Assembly: GCF_001258055.1 (NCBI RefSeq)
Contig: NZ_CVRM01000032.1
Span: forward strand, 62,001 to 126,000
Source of the DNA: Phaeobacter italicus
GTDB taxonomy: Bacteria; Pseudomonadota; Alphaproteobacteria; Rhodobacterales; Rhodobacteraceae
DNA length: 64,000 bases
Direction of reading: 5' to 3'
Both the position numbers and the translations under genes were made by a program. Positions 15,893 to 23,743 of this stretch are shown here, in pieces; position 1 is the first letter of the stretch, and the number at the start of each line of letters is the position of its first letter. The notes beneath the pieces are model-generated. The model did no database searches and was not told the DNA's origin. It was given only the letters and a program-made list of their open reading frames with translations.

Positions 15893-16678
15893 ATGCGCGC
15901 CCTCAAGATTGCTGCAACAGGTATGACCGCGCAACAGCTGCGCGTTGAGACCATTTCCAACAACCTCGCGAATATGAACACCACAGGCTATAACGCCCGG
16001 CGTGCTGAATTCGCTGATCTGCACTATCAGCAGGTGACACGTGCAGGCACCGTGAATGCCTCGGACGGCACTGTTCTGCCGACAGGGGTTCAGGTTGGTC
16101 TGGGTGTTCGGGCCTCTGCCATTTCCATCCACCTCGCCCAAGGCGCGCTCACTCAGACCGGTAACGATCTGGACGTGGCCATCGATGGCAAAGGCTACCT
16201 TGAGGTCACGCTGCCCTCTGGTCAGTCGGCCTATACCCGCGATGGTTCACTCAAACGCTCGGCCGAGGGGCTGATCGTCACCTCCGACGGTTTCACTGTT
16301 TCCCCTGACATCACCATCCCGGCGGATGCACGCAATGTGTCAATCAACGCCGATGGTGAAGTCTACGCCTATTTCGATGAAACCGCCGAAGGCCAGCTGA
16401 TGGGTCAGCTCACGCTTGCCGGTTTCTCCAACCCCAAGGGGCTTGAGGCTCTGGGCAGCAACCTCTTTGTTGAGACCGAAGCCTCTGGTGCAGCAACCGT
16501 TGCCTCCCCTGGCGAAAACGGTCTGGGCACCCTGCGTCAGGGATACCTGGAGGCAAGCTCTGTCGACGCAGTCCGCGAAGTGACCGAACTGATCGAAGCA
16601 CAGCGCGGTTATGAAATGAACGCCAAGGTCATCTCGGCAGTCGACCAGATGATGGGCGCAACCACACAGGTGCGGTAA
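15893..16678 (+). CDS. flgG: FlgG, distal rod protein
   Basis: A 261-residue rod protein with the motif ISNNLANMNTTGYNARRAEF and the C-terminal helix ELIEAQRGYEMNAKVISAVD. Its length matches the family. FlgG builds the distal rod that crosses the peptidoglycan and the P and L rings. AGGAG precedes the start, and the stop overlaps flgA (TAATG). Confidence 0.96.
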   Translation: MRALKIAATGMTAQQLRVETISNNLANMNTTGYNARRAEFADLHYQQVTRAGTVNASDGTVLPTGVQVGLGVRASAISIHLAQGALTQTGNDLDVAIDGKGYLEVTLPSGQSAYTRDGSLKRSAEGLIVTSDGFTVSPDITIPADARNVSINADGEVYAYFDETAEGQLMGQLTLAGFSNPKGLEALGSNLFVETEASGAATVASPGENGLGTLRQGYLEASSVDAVREVTELIEAQRGYEMNAKVISAVDQMMGATTQVR

Positions 16679-17094
16679 TGAAACGGATCCTCGCCATCTT
16701 GATGCTTGTCTGTGCCCAACCCGCTTGGGCAGAGATCCTGGTCCCGGTGCGCACCATCCGCGCCAAGGAAATCGTCACGGCCGAGGATCTGGCCCTGAAA
16801 TCCGCCGACGTGCTCGGCGCGCTCTCCGACCCGTCCGAGGTGATTGGCAAGGAGGCGCGCGTTGCCCTTTACGCCGGGCGCCCCGTGCGTGCAGGCGACG
16901 TCGGCCCGCCTGCGATTGTTGAACGCAACGACCTTGTCACCATTCGCTTTACGCGCGGTGGGCTGACCATCATGGCAGAGGGCCGCTCGCTTGGCCGTGG
17001 CGCCGATGGAGAGGCCATTCGCGTCATGAATCTTTCGTCACGCACAACCGTCACCGGCCGCATCGCGTCCGACGGAACAGTTGAGGTAAACTAA
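16678..17094 (+). CDS. flgA: FlgA, P-ring assembly chaperone
   Basis: A 138-residue protein with a Sec signal (MKRILAILMLVCAQPAWA) and an SAF domain. It is short relative to enterobacterial FlgA but normal for this group. In the periplasm FlgA helps FlgI polymerise into the P ring. It overlaps flgG and flgH by one base each, indicating coupled translation. Confidence 0.9.
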   Translation: MKRILAILMLVCAQPAWAEILVPVRTIRAKEIVTAEDLALKSADVLGALSDPSEVIGKEARVALYAGRPVRAGDVGPPAIVERNDLVTIRFTRGGLTIMAEGRSLGRGADGEAIRVMNLSSRTTVTGRIASDGTVEVN

Positions 17095-17834
17095 TGAACA
17101 AGAAACTCTTTTCAGCCAAGACCGCCCTCATGGGTGTGGTCATGCTCAGCGCCTGCGGACGGATGGATCACGTTGGCAAACCGCCCAGCTTCAGCCCGGC
17201 GAATGAAACCCCGGAACATGTCGCCATGTTGTTCCAGGGCCTGCCAACCGATACGCAGACCCAGCGCCCCGTTGATCAGGCATCGCTCTGGAGCGGCTCG
17301 CGCCAGTCCCTGCTGGGCGATCGTCGCGCCACCAAACGCGGCGACATTCTCACTGTCGTGATCGAGATCGACGAAGAGGCCGAAATCTCCAACGACACCA
17401 AACGCTCGCGTTCTGGCTCCGAAAGCCTGGCCATGCCGCAGCTGCTTGGCCTGCCTCAGCGGCTGGATCGTCACCTGCCTGAAGGCGCGACTGCAGCCGA
17501 TGCAGTCGATCTGAGCAGCACCAGCCAGTCCGGTGGCAAGGGGTCGGTCAAACGTAGCGAACGGCTTGAACTGCGGGTCGCGGCCACAGTTGTCGATGTT
17601 CTCCCGAACGGCGTTCTGGCAATCAGCGGCACCCAGGAGCTGCGCGTAAACTTCGAACTGCGTGAACTGCTGGTCACTGGCTATGTCCGACCCGATGACA
17701 TCAGCCGCCAGAATGAAATCACCTATGACAAGATCGCCTCTGCCCGCGTGTCCTATGGCGGCCGTGGTCAGATCACCGATGTCCAACAACCCCGTTACGG
17801 CCAGCAGGTGCTGGACGTGATCCTGCCATTCTGA
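17094..17834 (+). CDS. flgH: FlgH, L-ring lipoprotein
   Basis: A 246-residue outer-membrane lipoprotein. The N-terminal signal ends in a lipobox (MLSAC, cysteine near residue 21). Conserved segments include LWSGSRQSLLGDRRATKRGD and the C-terminal GRGQITDVQQPRYGQQVLD. It forms the bushing through the outer membrane. Confidence 0.95.
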   Translation: MNKKLFSAKTALMGVVMLSACGRMDHVGKPPSFSPANETPEHVAMLFQGLPTDTQTQRPVDQASLWSGSRQSLLGDRRATKRGDILTVVIEIDEEAEISNDTKRSRSGSESLAMPQLLGLPQRLDRHLPEGATAADAVDLSSTSQSGGKGSVKRSERLELRVAATVVDVLPNGVLAISGTQELRVNFELRELLVTGYVRPDDISRQNEITYDKIASARVSYGGRGQITDVQQPRYGQQVLDVILPF

Positions 17835-17843
17835 GGACTGTCC

Positions 17844-18326
17844 ATGCTGTCTAAACTCCTGCCCGTCATCCTTCTTTTGGTTGGAACTGCTGGTGGAATC
17901 GGCGCGGGGATCGTCATGGCCCCCGCCCCCGAAGAACACGCGCAGGAAGGCGCAGAACCTGTGGAAGAGGCTCAGAAAGAGTCCGAAGAGGAAAAAGAAC
18001 CGACCCGCGAGTTCGTCAAAATGACGAGCCAGTTTGTCGTCCCCGTTGTTGAACGGGAGAAACTGTCGTCGCTGGTGGTGATTTCCCTGAGCCTTGAGGC
18101 AAACATCGGCCTCACCGAAAAGATCCACGCCTATGAACCCAAACTGCGCGACATGTTCCTGCAGGTTCTGTTCGATCACGCCAACATGGGGGGATTCAAC
18201 GGCGCCTTCACCCGCTCTGACATGCTGACACCACTGCGCACCGCGCTGCGTGAAGCGGCGCAAAAAGAGTTGGGTAAAGACATTCATGACGTCCTGATTG
18301 TCGAGATGTCACGCCAAGACGTCTGA
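17844..18326 (+). CDS. fliL: FliL-family basal body protein (copy 1)
   Basis: A 160-residue protein with one N-terminal membrane helix (about residues 5–25), an acidic linker (EEHAQEGAEPVEEAQKESEE) and a periplasmic FliL domain ending in DVLIVEMSRQDV. FliL rings surround the stator and modulate torque. It closes the flgB operon. A second, different FliL gene is at 28378–28902. Confidence 0.85.
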   Translation: MLSKLLPVILLLVGTAGGIGAGIVMAPAPEEHAQEGAEPVEEAQKESEEEKEPTREFVKMTSQFVVPVVEREKLSSLVVISLSLEANIGLTEKIHAYEPKLRDMFLQVLFDHANMGGFNGAFTRSDMLTPLRTALREAAQKELGKDIHDVLIVEMSRQDV

Positions 18327-18354
18327 TCAATCCCGCCTGATAGATCACCACAAA

Positions 18355-18395
18355 GAAACCCCCGGCACCAAATTGGCGCCGGGGGTTTCGTTTTT
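18355..18395 (+). terminator. Rho-independent terminator after the flgB–fliL operon
   Basis: A 12-bp stem (GAAACCCCCGGC with GCCGGGGGTTTC) followed by five T residues, starting 28 bases after the fliL stop. The complement has a similar form, so it may also act on the convergent minus-strand block. Confidence 0.88.
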
Positions 18396-18443
18396 CAGTG
18401 ACCGTTTTCAAGCAGGATCAACCCTGAAAGTTTACTGCCTGGC

Positions 18444-18845
18444 TCACTCCTGGTTCATCAGACGATTGCGCTGCTTCTCGGCCAACTCGACCTTGCGGCG
18501 CTGGCGTTCTTCCTTGGCCATCGTCTCGACCGCATGTTTGCGACCAAAGGCCTTGCGCAATCCATCCATTGCACGCAGTTTTTGCGCAGTGATCTGGGCG
18601 AGCTCCATATTCAGCTGCCTTTTGCTGCGGCTATGCCAGCTCTGCCAAAGAAGATCCGCGCCGAGCGCTTTCATCGCGTGATCGCTATGGGCCAGTTCGC
18701 GGGTTTCCTGATACTGCCGGTCCAGTTTCGCCAGCTGACCGCGCAAGCGTGCCTCGGCATCAAGCACCGGTTTCACCTTGGCATGTTCGCGCAGGTACAT
18801 CGCTTCGGTCACGCTGGCCATCTGGTCGAGCATTTTCTGTTTCAT
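18444..18845 (-). CDS. Coiled-coil protein, candidate FliJ
   Basis: A 133-residue, highly charged helical protein (MKQKMLDQMASVTEAMYLRE, then LRGQLAKLDRQYQETRE; a Lys/Arg-rich C-terminus). Its ATG overlaps the flhB stop (TGATG), making it the last gene of the flhA-fliR-flhB operon. I do not recognise it by sequence. Size, coiled-coil form and operon position fit FliJ, the small stalk protein linking the FliI ATPase to FlhA, and no other FliJ is present in the window. A GTG at 18848 is a possible alternative start. Confidence 0.6.
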   Translation of the reverse strand: MKQKMLDQMASVTEAMYLREHAKVKPVLDAEARLRGQLAKLDRQYQETRELAHSDHAMKALGADLLWQSWHSRSKRQLNMELAQITAQKLRAMDGLRKAFGRKHAVETMAKEERQRRKVELAEKQRNRLMNQE

Positions 18846-19927
18846 CACACCATCCCCTTCGCCCGTTGACGCATTTTCTCCGCAAAGCGGATCGCAGCGG
18901 CGACCGGCGCGTAATGTTCTTCGTGGATTTCGTCACCAATTTCGACCGCCGCATGAAGCGCACGGGCGGTTGGTGGGTCACTGTGGATCGGAACGCCATT
19001 TTCATTCGCGACCTCGCGAATAATCGCCGCCACCTCATCAACACCTTTGGAAACACAGACCGGAGCCTGCCCTGGCTGCCGATCCCATTTCAGCGCCACC
19101 GCATAGTGAGTCGGGTTCACGATCACCACGTCCGCCGTTGCGACATCTTGAACGCCCGCGCTCATGGCGATTTGCTGGGCCTTTTGCCTGCGCGCGCCCT
19201 TCATGTGCGGATCGCCTTCCGAGTTTTTCATCTCGTCCATGATTTCTTTGCGGGACATCATGTTCTTGCGGGTGAAATCCGCCTGCTGAAAGGCCGCGTC
19301 CACCACGCCCACGGCCAGCGCAATAATCAACGCCAGAACCATGAATTCAATCGCAAGCTGCCCCAGCATCGTCACCACGACAAAAGCGCCGGTGGCTGCA
19401 GAGGCAATCATGTCGGGCAAACGGTAGTTGAGATAGATCCCCATGCAGACCGAAAACAGGATCAATTTGACCGTGCTTTTTGCAAACTCAAACAGGCCGG
19501 TCATGCCGAACTTGTTCTTGGCATTCGACATGATCGAGATCCGCGAGAGTTTTGGCTCCAGCTTCGACGGGGCAAAAACCAGCGCGCGTTGGCCGACCAG
19601 GGACAGGATCACCGCCGCAGCCGGGATGATGAACATCGGCGCCATAGCAGAGGCAACCGATTTCAAAAGGCCGCCAACCGGCGGTGTGCCGTTATCGGAA
19701 AAAAACAGCTCTGCATGGCGGTCGGGTTGATCCAGAAACGACATCATGAGGCTGCCCATGTCCCGGACCATGTCCTCGCCTGAGGTGTAGACGACGATGA
19801 TCAGACCCAGATACGCCGCAGCCACAGACAGATCCGTGGACTTGGGCACGTCGCCCTTTTCCCGCGCCTTGCGAATTTTCTCTGGCGTCGGTTCGTATGA
19901 CTTGTCTGAATCGTCGTCTTGGCTCAT
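18845..19927 (-). CDS. flhB: FlhB, export switch protein
   Basis: A 360-residue protein with four membrane helices in the first ~215 residues and a cytoplasmic C-terminal domain. The autocleavage motif NPTH (VIVNPTHYAVALKW) lies near residue 270. Self-cleavage there, with FliK, switches export from hook to filament proteins. The N-terminus (SQDDDSDKSYEPTPEKIRKA) is typical. It overlaps fliR by 4 bases upstream and the candidate fliJ by one base downstream. Confidence 0.97.
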   Translation of the reverse strand: MSQDDDSDKSYEPTPEKIRKAREKGDVPKSTDLSVAAAYLGLIIVVYTSGEDMVRDMGSLMMSFLDQPDRHAELFFSDNGTPPVGGLLKSVASAMAPMFIIPAAAVILSLVGQRALVFAPSKLEPKLSRISIMSNAKNKFGMTGLFEFAKSTVKLILFSVCMGIYLNYRLPDMIASAATGAFVVVTMLGQLAIEFMVLALIIALAVGVVDAAFQQADFTRKNMMSRKEIMDEMKNSEGDPHMKGARRQKAQQIAMSAGVQDVATADVVIVNPTHYAVALKWDRQPGQAPVCVSKGVDEVAAIIREVANENGVPIHSDPPTARALHAAVEIGDEIHEEHYAPVAAAIRFAEKMRQRAKGMV

Positions 19928-20703
19928 CGCATGCCCTCACCCGGATTTGCGAAGAAACTCATAAGCGCCGTGCTCCAGATCTCAAGCAGCATGGGGCTGG
20001 CGACCATCAGGATGGCAAGCCCACCAAAGGTCACGACCGGGGCACCGACAAAGGCAACCATCAGCTGCGGCATGGCACGGTTGATGACACCCAGGGTGAG
20101 GTTGTAGATCAACGCCCCGATCAGGAACGGCGCTGCCAGCGAGAACCCGAGCGAAAATGCCCGTGAAATCCGGTGGACGCCCCAGTCGGACAGGCCCATA
20201 GCCGCCGGGAACTCTCCCATTGGGAACATCATGTACGAATAGATCATGAACTCTGCCGCCCGTACGTGGATGCCCAGCATCACCGCAAGGGCCAGGGCAG
20301 AAATCAGCAAAACCGCCCCGATTGCGGGCATTGCCTCAGCACCGATGCCGCCCAGAACCTGTGCAAGCGACGTCGACTGCGCCGCGATGGTGCCCGCTGT
20401 CTGAATGGCGTGAATAAAAAGACGGATGCCAACTCCCAACGCCAGGCCAATGATGGCTTCACTCGCCGCATAACCCGCGTATTGCAGCGGTGTGTCAGGG
20501 GCGGGAAACAACGGCAGCGCCGGCGCCACAACAAAGGTAAACGCAAGCGCAATCGCCAGTTTCACACGCACTGGAACATATTGTTCGCCAAAGGCCGGCA
20601 ACATGGCGACCATGGCCGATACTCTCAGAAACACGATTGCCCCATGCCAAAAGCCGGCGCCCAGAAGGGCCACCAGCTCTGGAGGCAGAAAGCCGATATT
20701 CAT
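19924..20703 (-). CDS. fliR: FliR, flagellar export gate protein
   Basis: A 259-residue integral membrane protein with about six hydrophobic helices and family segments such as LRVSAMVAMLPAFGEQYVP and SLAQVLGG. It forms the export pore with FliP and FliQ. It overlaps flhA and flhB by 4 bases each. Confidence 0.95.
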   Translation of the reverse strand: MNIGFLPPELVALLGAGFWHGAIVFLRVSAMVAMLPAFGEQYVPVRVKLAIALAFTFVVAPALPLFPAPDTPLQYAGYAASEAIIGLALGVGIRLFIHAIQTAGTIAAQSTSLAQVLGGIGAEAMPAIGAVLLISALALAVMLGIHVRAAEFMIYSYMMFPMGEFPAAMGLSDWGVHRISRAFSLGFSLAAPFLIGALIYNLTLGVINRAMPQLMVAFVGAPVVTFGGLAILMVASPMLLEIWSTALMSFFANPGEGMR

Positions 20704-22793
20704 GCGGGGACCATCCCGACCAATGCGGGCCGTGCTTCCAATCCGATTTCCTCGAAACTCAGCACCGGGTTCATGATCCCGCGCGATTTCAGGATCGTTC
20801 GCAAATATCGGCGCCGGCGGGTCGAGGTCACGACTGCTGCAAAAACGCCCTGCTCTGTCGTGGTGTTCAACCGATCGGTCAACCCCTCTGCCAGCTGGTT
20901 GAACTTGTCCGGTGGCAGCGCAATGTCGACGGCCCCGCCGTGTGCATCAATCTGATAGGTGGAGAATGTCTCCTCCCACTCCGGTGCCAACTGGATCAAC
21001 GGAATTGTGCCGTCCTCGCGTTTCATCTCTCCGACGAGCTGGAAGCCGAGACGTTGACGCACATGTTCACAGATCATCTCGGGTTGCGAAATATGCTGGC
21101 GCGCTTCAGCGATGGTTTCCAGGATCAGTGGCATGTTGCGGATGGAAACACGCTCTTCCAACAGCAGGCGCAGCACCGCATGAAGCGTGTCCATCGGCAC
21201 CTTGTCAGGCACCAGTTCATCCAAAAGCTTGCGGTTTGCTTCGGCGCGGAACTCATCCGATAGCTCTGTCATCTCGTTCAGCAGGCGACGCAGTGCTTTC
21301 AGCGTCAGCAAGCGGGGGAAGTTCTGCTTAATCACTTCCAAAAGGTGGGTTGCCAGAATTTCCGGCGCAGTCACGATGGTTGCACCAGACAGCGCAGCCT
21401 GCTCTTGCGACTTGGCCGAAATCCAACGCGCGGGCGCGCCATAGACGGGTTCGGTCACATCTGTGCCCGGCGGCAGCGCATCCTGATTGTCGGGCATCAG
21501 CGCCAGAACCATATCCGGACGCAGATTGCCGCGCACCTGCTCAACCCCCTGCACCTTGATCACATAGGTGCCCTGCATCAGCTCTGGTTCATCGGTCAGG
21601 CGAATTTCCGGCAGAATGAGCCCAAAGGTCGTCGCCACATGGGTTCGCATGTTTGCGATACGGGCATCCAGACCGGTGCCTGCATCCAACACCATGCTCA
21701 CCAAATCCGGCGCGAATTCCAGATGCAGATCATCAAGATCCAAAATATCCCCAAGCGCCCGGCTTTCCTTTGGCTGCATGACCTCTTCGATCTGCTCTTC
21801 CATCTCGGCCTCGGCCTCATCGGTGATTTTCTTGCTCATCCGATAGGCCGTGTATCCCAGAACGCCGCCACCAACGATAAACGGAATGAACGGCAGGCCC
21901 GGAACCAATGCAAACAACACCATCAGGACAGCCACAGTTGCCAGCGCGGCAGGGTGTTTGCCCAACTGATCCGCCAGCGCCATGTCGGTCGCACCGGTCG
22001 CACCACCACGCGCCAGCAGCAGGGCCGCAGCGATCGAGATGATAACAGAAGGAATCTGCGACACGAGGCCATCGCCAACCGTCAGGATCGCGTAGGTTTC
22101 AAAAGCAGCCCCCACGGGCATGCCGTGAACCAGGATCCCCATCACCAAACCCATGATCAGGTTCAAGAGGGTGATCAACAGGCCCGCAATCGCGTCGCCC
22201 TTCACAAACTTGGAGGCACCATCAAGGGAGCCAAAGAAGGTGGTTTCACGCGATTCCGCTTCACGACGTTCCCGGGCAGTCGCATGGTCGATCGCGCCTG
22301 CGGACATATCACTGTCGATCGCCAGCTGCTTGCCTGGCATCCCGTCAAGGGCAAACCGCGCACCCACCTCGGCCATACGGGCCGCGCCTTTGGTGATCAC
22401 CATGAAGTTCACGATCAGCAGCACGCCAAAGACCACAAGACCAAGGAAGACACTGCCCCCCATCACGAACTGGGCAAAGCCCTCGATCACACCGCCAGCT
22501 GCATCAGTGCCTGTGTGACCTTGGCCGATGATGAGCTTGGTCGACGAAACGTTCAGCGACAAACGCAGCATGAGAGAGGCCAGAAGGATCGTCGGAAAGG
22601 ACGAGAAATCAAGCGGCCGCTCAATGAAAAGAGTGATGGTGAAAATCAGAATCGCCAGACCAAAGGACGCGGCGAGCCCGATATCCAGCACCCAGGCAGG
22701 CATCGGCAAGATCATCATCACGATGATCGCCATCAGCGCCAGCGCAAGAAGCACGGTCGGGCTGAACACTTTTTGGATGTCGAAGTTTTGCAC
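20700..22793 (-). CDS. flhA: FlhA, export gate and substrate-docking protein
   Basis: A 697-residue protein: about eight membrane helices in the first ~330 residues, the FHIPEP-like loop (VNFMVITKGAARMAEVGARF, near residue 130), then a large cytoplasmic domain that docks chaperone–substrate pairs. Length is normal for the family. FlhA also uses the proton gradient for export. It starts 12 bases after the transglycosylase gene and overlaps fliR. Confidence 0.97.
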   Translation of the reverse strand: MQNFDIQKVFSPTVLLALALMAIIVMMILPMPAWVLDIGLAASFGLAILIFTITLFIERPLDFSSFPTILLASLMLRLSLNVSSTKLIIGQGHTGTDAAGGVIEGFAQFVMGGSVFLGLVVFGVLLIVNFMVITKGAARMAEVGARFALDGMPGKQLAIDSDMSAGAIDHATARERREAESRETTFFGSLDGASKFVKGDAIAGLLITLLNLIMGLVMGILVHGMPVGAAFETYAILTVGDGLVSQIPSVIISIAAALLLARGGATGATDMALADQLGKHPAALATVAVLMVLFALVPGLPFIPFIVGGGVLGYTAYRMSKKITDEAEAEMEEQIEEVMQPKESRALGDILDLDDLHLEFAPDLVSMVLDAGTGLDARIANMRTHVATTFGLILPEIRLTDEPELMQGTYVIKVQGVEQVRGNLRPDMVLALMPDNQDALPPGTDVTEPVYGAPARWISAKSQEQAALSGATIVTAPEILATHLLEVIKQNFPRLLTLKALRRLLNEMTELSDEFRAEANRKLLDELVPDKVPMDTLHAVLRLLLEERVSIRNMPLILETIAEARQHISQPEMICEHVRQRLGFQLVGEMKREDGTIPLIQLAPEWEETFSTYQIDAHGGAVDIALPPDKFNQLAEGLTDRLNTTTEQGVFAAVVTSTRRRRYLRTILKSRGIMNPVLSFEEIGLEARPALVGMVPA

Positions 22794-22805
22794 GAAAGTC
22801 TGCCC

Positions 22806-23606
22806 TTATTTCAGAACGATCAAGGCTTGCGCCGAAGATCCGCCACCGTTCAACGGCACGAGAGAGCCCATCCGGGCCGTTCCCTGCGCGATCAGTGGCG
22901 AAGGATTGTGAAGATTGACCAGCGGTTGCGGCGCCGTGAACGTGGCCCGCTGACGGGTCCGCTCCACCGGGAGAGCCGCAACAGTTTCGACCGGCTTCAG
23001 CTGAGCACGAACCCGGTCAAAACGCGCGGTATAGCGGTTGGCATAGGTGGGTGTGCGCGAGTGATAGGCGCCTGCCGCCTTTGACCAATCGCCGAACTCA
23101 TTGTGCAGGTCGCGCAAAAACCGCGCCGCGTATTGGGCATTGGCAACCGGATCGAACATCTGGTCGATGGAATCGAATGCCTGCCCGTGCCATTTGAAAT
23201 TGATCTGGAAACACCCGACATCAAAGCTGCGCGCGCCGCGTTTGAAATGGGAAAACACGTAGGCGCGGGCTTCGTCTTCGGTCTGGAACCACTTGCCCGC
23301 CCCTTCCATGTTGACGGTCCAGGGCCAGGGCTGCAGTCCCTGCTTGCCACCCCGCCCTGTTTCGGTGCGGGTGATTGCACGCAAAACATCCAACGGCACA
23401 CCCTGATCACGGGCGGCCCGACGCGCAGCAAGATCACAAAGTGCAGAAACCTGCGGCGAGGCCGCAAAGGCCGGTGCAGGCACGATCCCCGCAAACAGCC
23501 CAAAAGCGGCCAAACCAACCGCGACGTACAACCTGAAGGCAGGTTGCTGATATCCCGCAACGGTCGTTGACCGCTGCCGTCTGAAAAAACGAGTCATTTT
23601 CGGCAT
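22806..23606 (-). CDS. sltF: SltF-like flagellar lytic transglycosylase
   Basis: A 266-residue protein with an N-terminal hydrophobic export segment (about residues 25–48) and a lysozyme-like SLT domain. Glu82 in AITRTETGRGG is the likely catalytic acid; the later SFDVGCFQINFKWHG and YAARFLRDLHNEF segments fit the fold. In Rhodobacter sphaeroides a dedicated transglycosylase (SltF) opens the peptidoglycan for the rod because FlgJ there lacks a muramidase domain. The same split is seen here. It is first in the flhA operon. Confidence 0.8.
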   Translation of the reverse strand: MPKMTRFFRRQRSTTVAGYQQPAFRLYVAVGLAAFGLFAGIVPAPAFAASPQVSALCDLAARRAARDQGVPLDVLRAITRTETGRGGKQGLQPWPWTVNMEGAGKWFQTEDEARAYVFSHFKRGARSFDVGCFQINFKWHGQAFDSIDQMFDPVANAQYAARFLRDLHNEFGDWSKAAGAYHSRTPTYANRYTARFDRVRAQLKPVETVAALPVERTRQRATFTAPQPLVNLHNPSPLIAQGTARMGSLVPLNGGGSSAQALIVLK

Positions 23607-23685
23607 TCTGCCTGTCCAAATGAGGATTCACCCTAATCCTGAAATTAGGCCGAGACCGTTGACAAAGCGTTAGCACTGAACACGC

Positions 23686-23710
23686 AAAGACCGCCCAAGA
23701 GGCGGCCTTT
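23686..23710 (-). terminator. Hairpin terminator after the TPR gene
   Basis: A stem of about 10 bp (AAAG-GCCGCC against GGCGGT-CTTT, one G·T pair) lies 34 bases beyond the stop of the 23744–26293 gene. The T-run is short, so termination is probably partial. Confidence 0.5.
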
Positions 23711-23743
23711 GTCTTTGCAAGATCTGATAGTGGCTCTGGACTA

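Noticed and set aside
21345-23084. 579-codon plus-strand frame opposite flhA
   Set aside because: It is the complement of the highly conserved flhA; the translation is His/Arg/Gln-rich with no family resemblance.
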